This document shows, one piece after another, positions 35,729 to 47,575 of a stretch of 64,000 nucleotides of DNA. The notes below the pieces were generated by a model. That model had not been told where the DNA came from and searched no databases. It saw nothing but the letters and a program-made list of their open reading frames with translations. The position numbers and the translations under genes were made by a program. Source of the stretch: Zopfochytrium polystomum (lineage: Eukaryota; Chytridiomycota; Chytridiomycetes; Chytridiales; Chytridiaceae); contig JAIVFJ010000016.1 of assembly GCA_025765615.1 (NCBI GenBank), positions 1 through 64,000 on the forward strand. The letters run 5' to 3'. How positions within the stretch are numbered: the first letter of the stretch is position 1; the number at the start of each line of letters is the position of its first letter.

Positions 35729-38040
35729 TTGAAACACCCCCTAGACAACAGCCCAATAAAGTTAGTTTTAGCCTATTATTTGCTTTCCCTCACTCTGGGG
35801 CCCAGATCCCAGGGTCAAAGGAGTGAGTATAGTCTCACACCATTCTTCAGACACGCCACTATAACTTGCATGAGCATGTCTTTCCTGGCCGTGTCCGCAG
35901 TGACGCTAAGCTTCAATCTCTTGATTCTGATTTCTTAAACTTCTCTCTCTGATGATTTTACAGATTTTCCTGAAACTGACGACTCAGGTCAAAGGAGTGA
36001 GTATAGTCTCACATTCAGTGACTTGAAAAGAATGGGATTCTGCACCACCATCGCCTCTTGCAGTGATCAACGACAGAACATTGCGGCTCACTGCAATCCT
36101 TTCTAATTATTGTTGGTTTCCCACGCCGTTTTTGTTGTTTCGAACATTACTTCAATTAGGTAAGGTTCTTTCCCAGTGAAGGTTATGTAGAGTGGCAAGC
36201 GAAGCAACTGCAATTGATACTATATGGACGCGTGGAGCGCTTCACTAGTGTACAACTTGCTGTGAGACTGTGCTCTCTAAATCTCCTCACCCTGGACTGG
36301 AGGTGGAAATAGAGCAATGGCCTAAATACCAATCCTATCTAATGAAAAGGGGCAAAAGAAGGTGTCTAGGGGTCACCAGACAGGAAAATGTATTTGGAGT
36401 CTACTAAAGCCCATCATCAAACACAAAAGAAACTCTTTAAACACAAAAAAGAGCAGCTATCACACATCTAAAAGGGAAACATAAGAAAAGTGTGACAAAG
36501 GTGGCACAATCACAAAAGAAAGTGCAAAATGCCTCTGGTCCAAGACTCAGAGAAACCCCAATGGCAAAGCCAAAGGGACTGAATCACTCGGTAAGGAATG
36601 AGACTTAGGGCAACAAAGGGGGCGCCTAAGGCAGCACCAACCAATCTGTGCCAGCTCCTTCCCAAGGCAGAAGCCAAGGGGGAAGGCAAGAGAGTGGGGA
36701 GGAAAGTGGCCAGGTCCCAACCTGTTGGAGCCACCACCTTGGAGCATCAGCTCCCTCTCTGCCAAAGACAAGTCCTAAGTTGGAAGAGGTTGGACACAAA
36801 GGGCAAACACAAGGAACAGTTAGTGTGCAGAGATGCCTGTTGGACCTAACCAGAACTGTTTTCCACTTAACAGAACCAGACACATCTTGTCTCACTCCCA
36901 AGAGAGGTTCCAACTCAATCCAAGGAGGGGGCACAGAGGGTGGGACACCTTGGGACTCTTCTTGCTTCATCCTACTAGGACACAGACATCTGCCTCACCA
37001 GGCCAGAGGAATCCCCTATCTTAGAAGCAAGGAAGGTTAAACCCCACTCCCACTCACAAGTGTGGCACCATGACATCACAGGCATTAATCTGAGAGAAAG
37101 AGGGTCTGAACCCAGTGAAGACCAGGCCCACCAGAGGCCACAGGAGCCAACAACCAGGGAGATGGGGGCATAACTGAGAGACCATTTCTGCAGCAGTACC
37201 TGACCAGCAAGCTCATTCATATCACCTGGATTTGACTAGATGTATTGACAGGAACCTAGAGGCACCACCACAGATTTACCCTCTATCCTTCCATCACCAA
37301 GTGGCTCCTACCCAGTCCAACCTAAGCAGCATGCAGAATTGGTGAGGTGCACTTGGGCTTGAACCCAGCACACTGCCATGATGGCCAAGAGGACTTCAAC
37401 CTCCTGTCACACACCAGGGGACTGCAACCCCCAGCTCATACACACAGTCAGGAAGAAAAGGGCAGGCAAGGGACTTCAGGTACGGTTCTCACAGTCAACA
37501 AGAAGGGGGGGCAGCAGTTTAAATAGGAGAGGGTTGGAATCACAGGGAGGAGAGGAAAAAGGAGGGAAAACACATACAAAACAACAAAACAACAAATAAA
37601 ACAGTAAAGAACAGAATGGATGGGTGATTCACCAAATGGGGCTTGACCCATCAACAAAGAGAGACAGCTCAGAAAATCATGGGGCCATTTCTTGGCAGAC
37701 AGCCACCAGAGCAGAGTGGAGGGGGGTGGAGGAACTGGGAAGAAATGATTGGTGCAAGAAGACAGTCACCACAGCCACAGAAAGAAAGGAAGACACACAA
37801 AGAGAGTAAACAAACAATTAAATAAAAGATAAAACAAGAAAAAGAGCCAAAACAAAGGAAAATACTAATTGAAAAAAATAAGTAAAAATCATCAACAGAA
37901 AAAGAAAGAAAAGCCCTGTCTTCTCATACCACTCATATGAGGCATTACATCATGGTAGCTGGGCATCTGGACGTTGAACTTCTCCCACAGAAGTGGCTCA
38001 CTCCTTAGTCATTCCAAAAGTGAGGGGTTATTAGCTGGAC
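35729..38040. other. Repeat-derived region without supported gene
   Basis: Sequence GTCAAAGGAGTGAGTATAGT occurs twice (near 35813 and 35988). The remainder is A/G-rich on the plus strand with only short unsupported frames. A tRNA B-box-like element (GGTTCAAGCC on the minus strand near 37350) suggests SINE-type sequence. Nothing supports a protein gene. Confidence 0.4.
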
Positions 38041-38045
38041 ATGGT

Positions 38046-38132
38046 GGGCTTTGCAGTCCAACAGTCAGCATGTCTCAAACTTGGCACCTTCTCAATTGAA
38101 GGGAGCGCTCTAACCACTGAGCAAGGAAGCCC
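38046..38132 (-). repeat. tRNA-like sequence, probable SINE head or tRNA relic
   Basis: On the minus strand the 87-nt segment begins GGGCTTCCTTGCTCAGTGG and ends GCAAAGCCC. GGGCTT/AAGCCC can pair as an acceptor stem; TTGCTCAGTGGTTAGAGC is a near-perfect D-arm/A box; CCTTCAATTGAGAAGG can form an anticodon-like hairpin; AGTTTGAGACA is a degenerate B box. The loop size and T arm are abnormal, so it is unlikely to be a working tRNA. Confidence 0.5.
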
Positions 38133-38182
38133 TATGCCAGCAGTTGAGTAAGCACTGAGTCACATGGTCTGCAGCTGTTGTA

Positions 38183-38311
38183 CGGAATAATAATAATAAT
38201 AATAGCACAAATAATAATAGTGACAGGTGATGTTGGCGTGACAACAAGTGTCAGTCAGTGGCTTATGTGGACAACCAACAATAATAAAATAATAATAATA
38301 TATACAGCGGA
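38183..38311. repeat. (AAT)n microsatellites
   Basis: Two short AAT/ATA runs (about 38188-38220 and 38278-38305) are separated by about 60 nt. They are simple-sequence only. Confidence 0.9.
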
Positions 38312-38405
38312 ATCCAAGCCGAATGCGTGTATAACGCGCTTCGAGACAGGTGGATAATCCTCACAATTATCAGTGAAAAAGTGGGTATACACTCTTTTAT
38401 TGAGG

Positions 38406-38684
38406 TCACAGGCTTGACGGCCTGTTGTCCTCACATTGCACTTTCTTTGACTTTCCCTTTGCTTTAACGTGCCACCTGTTTGTGTTTTTTTTCTGTTCGT
38501 CCTTTGCATAGCTTGCATTGGCTGCCCTGAGCATTTTCTGGCGACGAAAGTCGAGATGGGGAAGAGAATTCAATAGAGAAGCCCATCTTGTCAATGACGT
38601 CTCCCTGCCTCCTATCACCGCCACCACCTCTGCCTTTGCAGCCCATCCTCGGAGTCCACGCAGCGTTTGACCCAGGTTGCACAC
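38406..38684 (-). CDS. Doubtful small hypothetical protein
   Basis: A 92-residue frame with a basic C-terminal half (FRRQKMLRAANASYAKDEQK, HVKAKGKSKK) and no recognised family. The opposite reading (MSVQPGSNAAWTPRMG) overlaps in another frame. Basic composition might be real, but there is no supporting context. Confidence 0.2.
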   Translation of the reverse strand: MCNLGQTLRGLRGWAAKAEVVAVIGGRETSLTRWASLLNSLPHLDFRRQKMLRAANASYAKDEQKKNTNRWHVKAKGKSKKVQCEDNRPSSL

Positions 38685-39105
38685 TCATCTTCCACTGGGT
38701 GTAAGGTAGTCCTGTGAGGCTTCCACAACTATAACCGTCCGTTTCGGCGGCTCCAAAAAATTAGCTATCATTTCAACAAGGGAGAAGCTCATTTGGTCGG
38801 CATTCCAATCGAAAAGGTGTTATAATGCCTCTGCTCTGTGCAACAACTCAAGCGCTCTTTTTTCGATATTTAAGTGATGTGTTTCTTTAGCAAGATGCAT
38901 GTACAGAACATTCACTGCCTCCCGCACTTCGGTTAGGATGATCCTCCCAACTGGACTCGAAACTTTCACAAACTACGCCTGGTCTCTTCAACGCACACGA
39001 AAAAATGGTTGGCGGTGCTGCGAATCTGATTTGATTTTTTCCAGAGGAAGGAAGGATATCTTTTCTTTGCTTTTTTGAAAGATCAGCCTCGGCACATCAC
39101 ACACA

Positions 39106-40090
39106 ATGCACAGACCCCTCGCAGTCGCCCGCTCCGTTCCTCATTGCCAGCAAAGGCGAATCACAGCAGTGCCAGCTGCCTCTATCCCTACCTTCCCATC
39201 CCACCACTTTTCCAAACCGGAACGGTTGTCCTGGTCGCACGAGCCTTCATCCCACAGAACGATCTTTGGGTTCGCGAGCTGTTCGCGACCAACCTTCAAG
39301 CCTTCTCCCTCAGCATCTGGACGAACGGATGAGTCGAGATCGCAGCAACTAGGATCATCGTCGACCCGGCTCTCCTCGTCTTCATCGTCGACGTCCGAGA
39401 GCGCGTCCGGTGCGTCGCCCGGTACGGCCGAGAGCGCCCAACCGGAGGCAGAAGTTCCCTCGGTCGAGCTCGCCGAACTGAAGATGGCGCTTTCTGAGAA
39501 GGAGAAGCAGATTGTTGCACTGCAGGTGTGTCCATTGAGAAGTGACCATGGCGCTAGCGCTGTGGTGCCTGGTTGCGATTCGGCGCCTTCTTCGTATCCG
39601 CTTCATCCCATCTCATGACTTCTTTCGCTGTTGGATGCTCTCATAGGACGAGTACAGACGGTGCCTTGCTGACTCTGAAAATCTGCGATCTCAAGCGAAG
39701 CGGCGCGTAAGAGAGGCGAGCACACATGCGCAAAAAAATTTCGCGCAAAACGTGATCGAAGTCTCAGATCTACTAGACTCAGCACTGCGCTCCGTTCCAC
39801 CAGAAGTGCTGTCGGACGACTCGGCCCCGTCTTCGAAGGAGTTGAAAGAGATGCACTTTGGAGTAACATTGACCAGTAACAACCTTAAGAAAGCATTCAA
39901 GCGGTTCGGTCTTGTGGAATTAGTGCCTGAAACGGGACAGCAATTAGACGAGAAGTCGCACAAAGTCGTGGCGCGATCTAGAGTCGAAGGAAGAAGAGCA
40001 GGGGAGATTTATGAATGTGTGAAACCTGGGTTTTTATTCAATGGGGAGCTGCTGCGCCCCGCTGAGGTTGGGGTGGCTGAGGAAAAATAA
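39106..40090 (+). CDS. MGE1: Mitochondrial GrpE (MGE1), Hsp70 nucleotide exchange factor
   Basis: Two exons (39106-39525 and 39647-40090) are joined through a GTGTGT...CATAG intron, 287 residues. The N-terminal about 65 residues are rich in Arg, Ser and Pro with no acidic residues at the start, as in a mitochondrial presequence. A Ser-rich acidic linker follows, then the GrpE long helix (AELKMALSEKEKQIVALQ / DEYRRCLADSENLRSQAKRR), NVIEVSDLLDSALRSVP, FGVTLTSNNLKKAFKRFGLV, and the beta-wing region ending ECVKPGFLFNGELLRPAEVGV. It exchanges ADP for ATP on matrix Hsp70 during protein import. A few canonical positions are altered but the domain is complete. Slightly longer than yeast Mge1 because of the linker. 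Confidence 0.92.
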
Positions 40091-40444
40091 GAAAAAAGTG
40101 TCCAACTGTTGTCGCTTCAGTCGATTGCCTGATGAGGGATTGTTAGCACCGTGGGCTTAGTGGGGAGGACTACCTTCGCGAAATGAGTTTTTATGGGACG
40201 GAGGCGAGCATTTCCAGGTTCCCCTTGGTCGAATTGAGGTACTGCATTGTTTGTTGACTTTCTTCATCACTGACAGGTGCTGCGACTCTGCAGGTGTTGA
40301 GGCGGAACAAACCGTGATCTTGCTGCACAACCAGAAACGGGAGGAGTAGTTACAGTGGCTCACAAAATTGCGCCCATGTTTCGACCATTGAACCGCCAAG
40401 CTCTCCCACTAAAGCATCAGGGAAGATATTTGCGCCGGAGTTCC

Positions 40445-40700
40445 GGTTAGTTTTTGGTAAGTAGTGTGCAGGAGCTTTGACCTGCCATTGTGGTGCACAG
40501 AGGCACCTTGTGCAAGGATGACTTGCAGCATTTTGCAAGTGATGGTCCTTGTAACAGTTTTGTATGAAGACAAAAGGACAAGACAGACACATTTGTGAAG
40601 CTGGCTTCAACCTCCCACAACCACCATCTTCAACGGACTCTATTCATCCATCATCATCCATACCACTGAATTCTTTCAGTTCCCACGCAAATTGCGTCAG
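40445..40700 (+). repeat. Copia LTR remnant
   Basis: From GGTTAGTTTTTGGTAAG the sequence matches the reverse strand of the 229-bp LTR of element C over its first 130 nt (GTGTGCAGGAGCTTTGACCT, TGCAAGTGATGGTCCTTGTA, ACAGTTTTGTATGAAGAC), then diverges. It is a plus-oriented decayed LTR. Confidence 0.7.
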
Positions 40701-41410
40701 GAGAGGCCAAAATCGCAATGCAGCAGGCCCAAGCCATATTAAGAATGGTGGCGAGACTTGGGAAGCTCCTGGTTATTAGCAGAGCCAGTACCCTGGATTC
40801 AGCTCAAACTCAACAAAGATGGATGATGTGGTTCAGTTCTGTCTTTATTCAAGAACAGCTAGACCAGTGGAGTTGCTCAGAGAAGAGTACCCTGCAGGCC
40901 CAAGGTTCAAGCCCGACTGTCCAATATGACGACCAACAGGCAGCAGGTCAACAAAGGAACGCCATAGGGTAGCATGGCTTCAGGGCATACACACTGGCCT
41001 GGGGAAATCATACCTCAACTGGCTTGGTCTGGTGGCACTGGCTGGCCTAAGAGGACTCCATCCCAGCTTTGTCTGGTGCACTGGCCTGGGGAGAAACACC
41101 AAAGAGGAAAGAAAAGGATAGGTTGTTATGAAGGTAGGAGAGAGAGAGAAGATAGATATGAAGGACAAGAGAGGGAAGAGAGGGAGTATTTATAGGAAAG
41201 GGGAGGAAAGAAAGAAGAAAAGAAGGAAGGAAAGAAAAGAGAAATAGGGAAAAGATATAACAAAAGGAGAAAATGAAAGAAAGAACATTCAGAAGGATGA
41301 ATCTCTTTCAGCCACACCTCCCTCCAACCAGTGTCTCTCCTGCCTTCAAATTTGGGGTGAACATAATTTGAGGTTTTGAGGTGACATCAGTGCAGGGACA
41401 GTGCATTGAA
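40701..41410. other. Low-complexity and repeat sequence without gene
   Basis: TGGCCTGGGGA occurs twice (near 40994 and 41083); 41130-41285 is a GA/GAAA-rich tract. No supported coding frame. Confidence 0.5.
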
Positions 41411-41780
41411 GTGTAAACAGTCTACTCTGAGTGAGTAAGTGGAAGGAGGAATGAATTGGAAATGTGTGTTTGTGGGTGGTCCTTCTCCCCAACTTGGAGA
41501 GAAAGAGAAAAAACTCTGTTATGACTTATTGATATATGATGATGATATATATACACACCTGTAATAGTTGCTCGGCAAGCGTGACTGGCACAGGTAAATA
41601 CCTCTCCTATATTATCTGCTTGAGCAGAGGAGGAGGAAAACTGTTAACACCAGGTTTTTGTTCCACTTAATACTTGGAGTATTTGTCAACAGCGCAAGCC
41701 AGCGTCCAGGTCTGCATTGGTGGTGGCTTGCTCTCCCATGGGCATTGTGAGAATGATTTACTGACAGTCACAATAGGTTT
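41411..41780 (+). repeat. 370-bp dispersed repeat, copy 2
   Basis: It is full length relative to the copy at 12218-12584, with scattered substitutions. It begins TGTAAACAGTCTACTC and ends CACAATAGGTTT. It directly abuts the truncated end of a minus-strand copia D relative at 41781. Confidence 0.75.
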
Positions 41781-43223
41781 GGGCCCACCAGTGTGTAAAC
41801 GACCAAGCAGTGTGGTGTTTGGTCTGGAAGTGGGGTGGATAGGCGAAGCTTTCAATTTCCCAACATCACATGTCACACAGGGGATGTTATGAATGAGAAA
41901 AAATGAAATGACCAACTTTATTCAGATTTGACCAAGTACGCTTCAAAGAAGATAAAGACAGGTGACCAAATTTCTTGTGAAGAGCTCGGACCGATTCAAT
42001 GTTCTGAGGGTTTGGTAAAGGGTCTGGGTCAGTTTGACTTAAAGTTGGGGTTGCAGTTTGCTGTTGCAACTCACCTGGGGCGTCCCCCAAAGGAGTCGGC
42101 GTGCCCCTTCCAAGTTCTGCCCTGTCGAGACCATTATGTCCCGTCAGAAGAGAATGGTCCACAACATAGACATTCCCTGTGTCCCTGTGAGCAATGGATA
42201 ACGTCTGAACCATGTACCTGAGGATGCAATAGGGCTGTGTCTGCTGTGAAAGTCACGTTGTGACCTGTCTGCCGCACGATTTGCTGAACCGAGAGAAGAG
42301 TGTCTGAGAACTCTGGCAGCAAAGAGCGAGTTCCTCATGACAAGAGCTCTTCCATTAACAAACCTGGTGAAGTCGCCCACTCCAGTGGCAGTTGCAAAGC
42401 CGTCAGCTGTTTTGATCTGCTGGGAGGTGGGCCGCAAGTTTGTGAAGCGCTCTTCACAAGGCGACATTGTCCTGGAAGCCCCAGAGTCAAGGATGACCTG
42501 GTGTGGGTTGCTGCCAGCAAGTCTTGCCATCAGCGCAGTCTCGTAGATGTGGCGGTAGGTGACGTTGCGGTGGAGGAAACGCCCAGATTCGTACATCACT
42601 TTGTAGCCGAGGTTTGAGACAATGTTGTCAGTGATCCAGTCTGGATCCATTCTGCCGTCAAGAAGTGTAACTGTGAGTTCCACTTCAAATTCCTCCTCCA
42701 CCTCAACGGCCTGGCATGTTCCAATTTTAAACTCCCGTGCCGCAAGTGCCCTTTCTACTGAAAGGAAGTCGTCTAGAGCTGAAGTGTCTGCAAGGCGCGC
42801 AGCACCCTCAGTACTGAACTCCAACATTTCGACGTCTTCTGCTTCAGGAGGTGGTGGTGGAGTGTCCATCCTGTAGCATTTGTGGGGAGGAGAGTCCTCA
42901 GAGGCTGCGCAAGAGGCTTGGTGGTGTTCTTTAGCGGCCACCCCACATGCAATCTTGGCAGTCTCAGTAGCTTTCTTGGAATGAGCTGGCGTGGCCTTGG
43001 CTCCTTTGGCGTGTGCAGGCTGCTTATCCTTGGCCTTCTTTGCAGGGCAAGCTGGCTCTGACTTCCCGGTTAGGGAACTTGAGGCATTCCTCGTGAGAGT
43101 GTGAGACCCAGATTCCATGAAGGTCACAAGTAGGCTTGCCGTTGACTGCCTCACCGATCTTGCGCTTCTTGGTTGCCACTGAGGTCTTTGCTCAAGCAGC
43201 TGTTTCCATCTCAGAAGTGCCAT
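41781..43223 (-). pseudogene. copia D-family Gag/protease/pre-integrase copy, truncated
   Basis: It reads leftwards: a Lys/Ala-rich Gag end, then KIGTCQAVEVEEEFEVELTV, the protease motif VILDSGASRTMSP, LPEFSDTLLSVQQIVRQTGH and the pre-integrase KKFGHLSLSSLK...CVTCDVGK. It is about 90% similar to copia D at 53760-54720. Frameshifts occur near 42300 and 42210, and the element ends abruptly at the 370-bp repeat, losing integrase and RT. Confidence 0.9.
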
Positions 43224-43283
43224 GGTGAGCAGAGTGTTTGCTGTTCTTCTCTTTGCTTTGCTGGTACAGCGTGTGGCAGTTTG

Positions 43284-43517
43284 TGAAAGAATTGGCTGCT
43301 GCTGTTTGTGAATGGAGGTGAACTACTCTGGTGGACTACTCTCTTGTGATGGTGAAGCTGAGGTGGGAGACTGTTGTACAATGTATGCTGTTTGGCTTTA
43401 TACAAAATTGAGACAAAGACCAGGTGATAAAAAATCCTCATCACAGTTGGTGCTCCCATGCACCACAGCGTGAGGTGTTGCTGAACACTGCTTACTGCAA
43501 AAGCCCAAAATCTAACA
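43284..43517 (-). repeat. LTR of copia E family
   Basis: Plus-strand ends are TGAAAGAATTGG and ATCTAACA, with a TATA-like TTTATACAAAATT. It is followed by a shortened polypurine tract (CTCCCC), so it is a 3' LTR of a minus-strand element whose RT has been deleted, joining directly to integrase sequence. Confidence 0.85.
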
Positions 43518-44021
43518 CTCCCCGTCTTCTGCAATCACAAGGTCATCCAATCGATGAGTGATTACTCTACCCGTGCTGATGTCAATCAAACAAGCAATGG
43601 AACGACCAACGTTTCCAATGTAAATTGCTGGTCGAGCGCGTTCTGCAAGCTTTTTGAACTGATGCATTTGTCCTCGTTCCTTTGCTGTGATGTGATATAA
43701 ACATCCTGAGCCAAACACTCTGAATTGACTGATGCATGGAGGGAATTCAAGAAGCGTTTCAACTGGAGATAGTAATCCACGGCTGAGGACAGGAAGTGTC
43801 TTGATGATGTCTACTGCATGTCGAATCGCGTATCCCCACCATGACCATGGTGAACCAGCATGTCTTAGAAGGGATCGTGTGACATCCATGACTGTTCAAA
43901 CTGCTCGCTCTGCTTTTCCATTCAGCTCAGGTGTATGAGGTGGACTGACTTCAACGCGGATGCCACGTGACGCACAGAAACGGTTAAAAACGAGAGAATT
44001 CAGTTCCCCACCATCAAAGCG
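43518..44021 (-). pseudogene. copia E-family integrase fragment
   Basis: It encodes [36 protein letters not shown] (catalytic Glu) and LLRHAGSPWSWWGYAIRHAV, then GRVITHRLDDLVIAEDG. It is over 90% like 48520-49010. Broken by a frame change near 43890 and cut on the right at an inserted LTR. Confidence 0.9.
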
Positions 44022-44150
44022 TGTTGAGATTCGACCCACGGGGTACACTACGCCAGTTACTGATGATCCCTTTGAGTACTCCATCCAATCACATTGAATG
44101 GGGTGTTTGAAGGGCTCAGTAGATTCAATCAATACTCGAATGGGGCCCAA
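44022..44150 (+). repeat. Truncated left end of the 1.2-kb solo-LTR family
   Basis: TGTTGAGATTCGACCC and the following about 115 nt match 50788-50905. It is inserted in integrase sequence after AAGCG and then passes directly into the helicase pseudogene. Confidence 0.75.
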
Positions 44151-45465
44151 TGGCAATGTAAATGAAGTTCTCCAAGTTTTGAAAGTCCTTGGAATCCTTT
44201 CTTCTTGCATCTTCAGGATTATTGAGTGCAGTTACCCAAACAATTGGAGAGCGAAGCTGCTGCAGCTGGGCGCGGTTATGCTCCTCAACTGCTGAGTTTG
44301 TGAAGAATAAATACACTGAACCCCAAAATTGGTTTTGGTTAATGTCACGTGCACCAGCCCTTTCATAACTGCAGTTGTTCATAAGAAATCTCCAGTGATC
44401 TTTTGTCATGATGCCATTGCGCAATGCCCTCAAGAGGTCAACAAAAGTTGCTTGGTTCGGGTCAGGGCCAACAACCTGCTGACGATGGATTGTTGTGAGG
44501 CGTGCAGTCTTGTTGAAAAGTTTATAGGAATGATAACCAGCCTTTCCTTGGTTTGTTTTTGCACTAGTGCCATTAAATAACAGAGTACCTCCAACTGGAG
44601 GTATCTGAGCCAAGTCTCCCACCAACAGGATAGAAAGGCCCCCAAATGGCACATCTGGCTTAACAAATGCCTGCCTCAAGCGTGAGTCCATCTTACCCAT
44701 GATTTCGCAGCTGACCATTGAGTATTCATTCATCCACAATGAGCAGCCTCACATTGCGAAAAACCTGCTGAAGATTTCCAAGCTGTTTTCCTGAGATCAA
44801 GCCACCCCTCTTTGATCCACGTACATCAAGCTTCAATAGGGAGTGTAAAGTTGTTCCTCCAATGGCAAACGCAGCTTTAGCTGTGAAGGCTGCATGAACA
44901 ACATTTTGCAAAAAGCTGCTGGACAGAGCATTGATCACATAGGACTTCCCAGTGCCTGCAGTGCCATTCAGTATAAAGAGGGACTGATTTTGATCCCTCA
45001 TTTCATTCAATATGTGATCAAAAACCTGCCGTTGAACAGGCAGGATCCAGGCTCTCTGGGCTGACATAAGGAGCCTCTGCACCTTCAGGGCCATCTCCCA
45101 GTGCTTGCTTGTTTTTTTCAACAAATTGGTGCCCTCCTTAAGTTTCCCCTCTGAATACCTCAAACGATGGATACTCCAGTCATAGTTTGCTGTCAATGGT
45201 AGATCCAATCCAAGTCTGTCAGACTGTGTGTTTTGTTGCACATCTGCCTGTGGAAGCTCATCTGCAGCATTCATCCACATCTCCCTGACCAAATCCACTT
45301 CCTCCATTGCCATAACATCTCTTCCCTGTCTTGCAGCTTCATTCTGGTTGTCACGCATTTTTTCAATTCAGCTGCGAGGAAATGGTCCATTTCACAACTT
45401 CGCTTTAGGACATCGTTGCCACAGCGCAAAAGGAAATTCTTCCAGTCCTCTTCAGCTACTTCCAA
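44125..45465 (-). pseudogene. PIF1-like / Helitron-type helicase fragment
   Basis: It reads leftwards: an N-terminal linker, LPVQRQVFDHILNEM, Walker A NGTAGTGKSYVINAL, a TAKAAFAIGGTTLHSLL motif, Walker B LLIVDE, then after a frame break YSMVSCEIMGKMDSRLRQAF, ILLVGDLAQIPPVGG and RLTTIHRQQV. These are SF1B helicase motifs I-IV. A tandem 4-bp duplication (TTCATTCA at 44725-44732) breaks the frame inside Walker B, and another frame change sits in an A-run near 45358. No Rep/HUH nuclease is present in this window. The 3' end is lost where the frame runs into LTR sequence (FIYIAIG then unrelated). Confidence 0.85.
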
Positions 45466-45489
45466 GTTTCTGAGCTGCTGAAAAGATGC

Positions 45490-45736
45490 TGAAAGAAATG
45501 ACCGCTGCTGTTTGTGGATGGTGGTGAACTACTCTGGTGGACCACTCTCTTGTGATGGTGAAGCTGAGGTGGGAGACTGTTGTACAATGTATGCTGTTTG
45601 GCTTTATACAAGATTGTGACAAAGACGAGGTGACAAAAAATGCACCAAATTCCTCATCACAGTTGGTGCTCCCATGCACCACAGTGTGAGGTGTTGCTCC
45701 TGCACACTGCTTACTGCAAAAACCCAAAATCTAACA
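45490..45736 (-). repeat. 3' LTR of copia E
   Basis: 247 bp; on the minus strand it starts TGTTAGATTTTGGG and contains TTGTATAAAGCC as TATA box. It retains an 11-bp segment (GGAGACTGTTG region) that the 5' LTR lacks. Confidence 0.85.
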
Positions 45737-46079
45737 CTCCCCCCTAAGCTGTGGGCAGGAGTAAAAGGGCCAGCACGGAGGAAACCCTTACGCCATAGGC
45801 AACGTAAGGAAACCGTACACTGGTTAAGGAAAAGCAATAAACAGGTATGACTGGCCACCAGGTGGCAGAACAATAAGAAAAGAATGCCCATATGAAATTT
45901 GTAGATGGAGAGCAAAGAAGCTTGAATGCAGGAATATAAGAAGCAATGCAGAAAAAGAAGAAGGGCAAGAAAGAGAAAGGAGAAAGGGAATGCAATACAA
46001 ATAAAGAAAGGCGACAGAAACTAAGGCACACAACAAAGACCAATATGACTAAGGATGATAAGCACCTAAAGCAGCTGGT

Positions 46080-47575
46080 AATGATTTTGTAAGATAATCT
46101 GCTGGTTGCTCGCCACCAGGAATCCATTCCAGTCGAATCACTTGTCAATCAACCAGTTCCCGGATATAGTGATACTTAACCAGAATATGTTTTGACCTAT
46201 TAGTGTAGAGATCGTTTGAGCTCAAATTGATAACGCCTTGGTTGTCAGTATAGATTGGAATAGGAGTTGGGGATGGGAGCATAAGTGCTGTGTGCTGTTG
46301 TGAGATGGCCTCCAGTTCTCGTCCTAGTTCTGAGACTGCAACGTATTCTGCTTGCTGAGGTGACAGCATAACTGTAGGACTGCGAGTTGATGCCCAGCTG
46401 ATAGCGGTATTTCCAAACAAAATGAAGTAGCCAAGTTGTGATTTCCCATCAGCATGAACTCCATGAGCAGCATCCGAGTAGCCGAAAATTCCAGACCCTG
46501 TGTTGGAATAAAGCAAACCATACTCACGTGTACCATTGATGTATTGAAGGACTCGAATGAGGATCTGCAAGTGGTGTTTGCTTGGGTCCTTGCTGAAGGC
46601 GCCAAGATATGAGACTGCTGGTGCCAAGTCTGGTCGTGTGTGTGTTGCAAAATAGTTGATGCCACCAAGGATTGCTTGGTAGAGCTGTTGATTTGCTGTG
46701 GGTTCATCATTTTCTTGAGGTTGAAGAGTGAGAGGACTGGGGAGAGCAGTTACTGCTGTCTTCTTTCCATTGAATAGGTCTGCATGGCGTTGGAGTAACT
46801 CTTTGGTGTAAGCTCGTTGATGCAAGTAGATGCCAGTTGGTGTTCGATGAACTTCCATATTCAGTACGGTCTTGATATGACCTAGTTCGCGGAGCTTATA
46901 GAAGGATTTTAGCAAATTGATGGCAGAGGTGATTTCCTCTGTGTGCCCAAAGAAACAAATATCATCGACATAGATAGCAATGAAAATAATACGTTCCTTT
47001 GTGCGCTTGAAGAGGATGCACAGATCTGCTGCGCTTTGTTGGTAGTCAGCAGATTTGAGACGACCAATGAGTTCCTGGTACCAACAACGCCCCGCTTGCT
47101 TGATACCGTTGACAGCTTTGTGCAAAAGCCAGACCTTGCCATCCGAACGGTAGCCATCTGGTTGCTCCATGTAGATGGGGACATCAAGTTTGCTGTTGAG
47201 GTAGGCATTGCTAATATCGACCATAGCTGTGTCCCAACCGTTTGAGGCTGTCATAGCAAGGAGCCATCGTAGACTATTGATGCGAACAACAGGAGAGTGA
47301 GTGTTCCAGAAATCAACGCCACTGACGCTGTGTAAAGCCCTTAGCCACTAGTCGTGCGCGAAAGCGCTCAATGCTGCCGTCTGGTCGAAGCTTGACCTTG
47401 TAAACCCATTTGTTCTGCACAACATTGACATTCTTGGGTCGATCAACGACTTCGAAAGCTGCAAGCATTCTGAGAGCGTCAATCTCTGTTTGCTCTGCTG
47501 CTATCCACTCTTTGGACCACTTTCCACTCATGGCCTCAGTGCGTGTTACCAGGGTCTGGACATTTGACACTGGTT
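46080..47575 (-). pseudogene. copia E reverse transcriptase and RNase H
   Basis: RT begins with WIAAEQTEIDAL, NKWVYKVKLRPDGSIERFRA, then breaks by a one-base shift near 47320 and resumes with AMVDISNAYLNSKLDVPIYM, the catalytic IYVDDICFFGHTEE, and THTRPDLAPAVSYLGAFSKD. RNase H includes GYSDAAHGVHADGKSQ and VAVSELGRELEAISQQ. A TGA replaces a sense codon just after HYIRELVD (46145), followed by QPAD and TKSL. Otherwise the frame is surprisingly long (369 codons). Confidence 0.9.

Noticed and set aside
36598..37040. Frames of 80-130 residues in the A/G-rich region
   Set aside because: No domain, no codon pattern, overlapping frames on both strands; probably repeat-derived.
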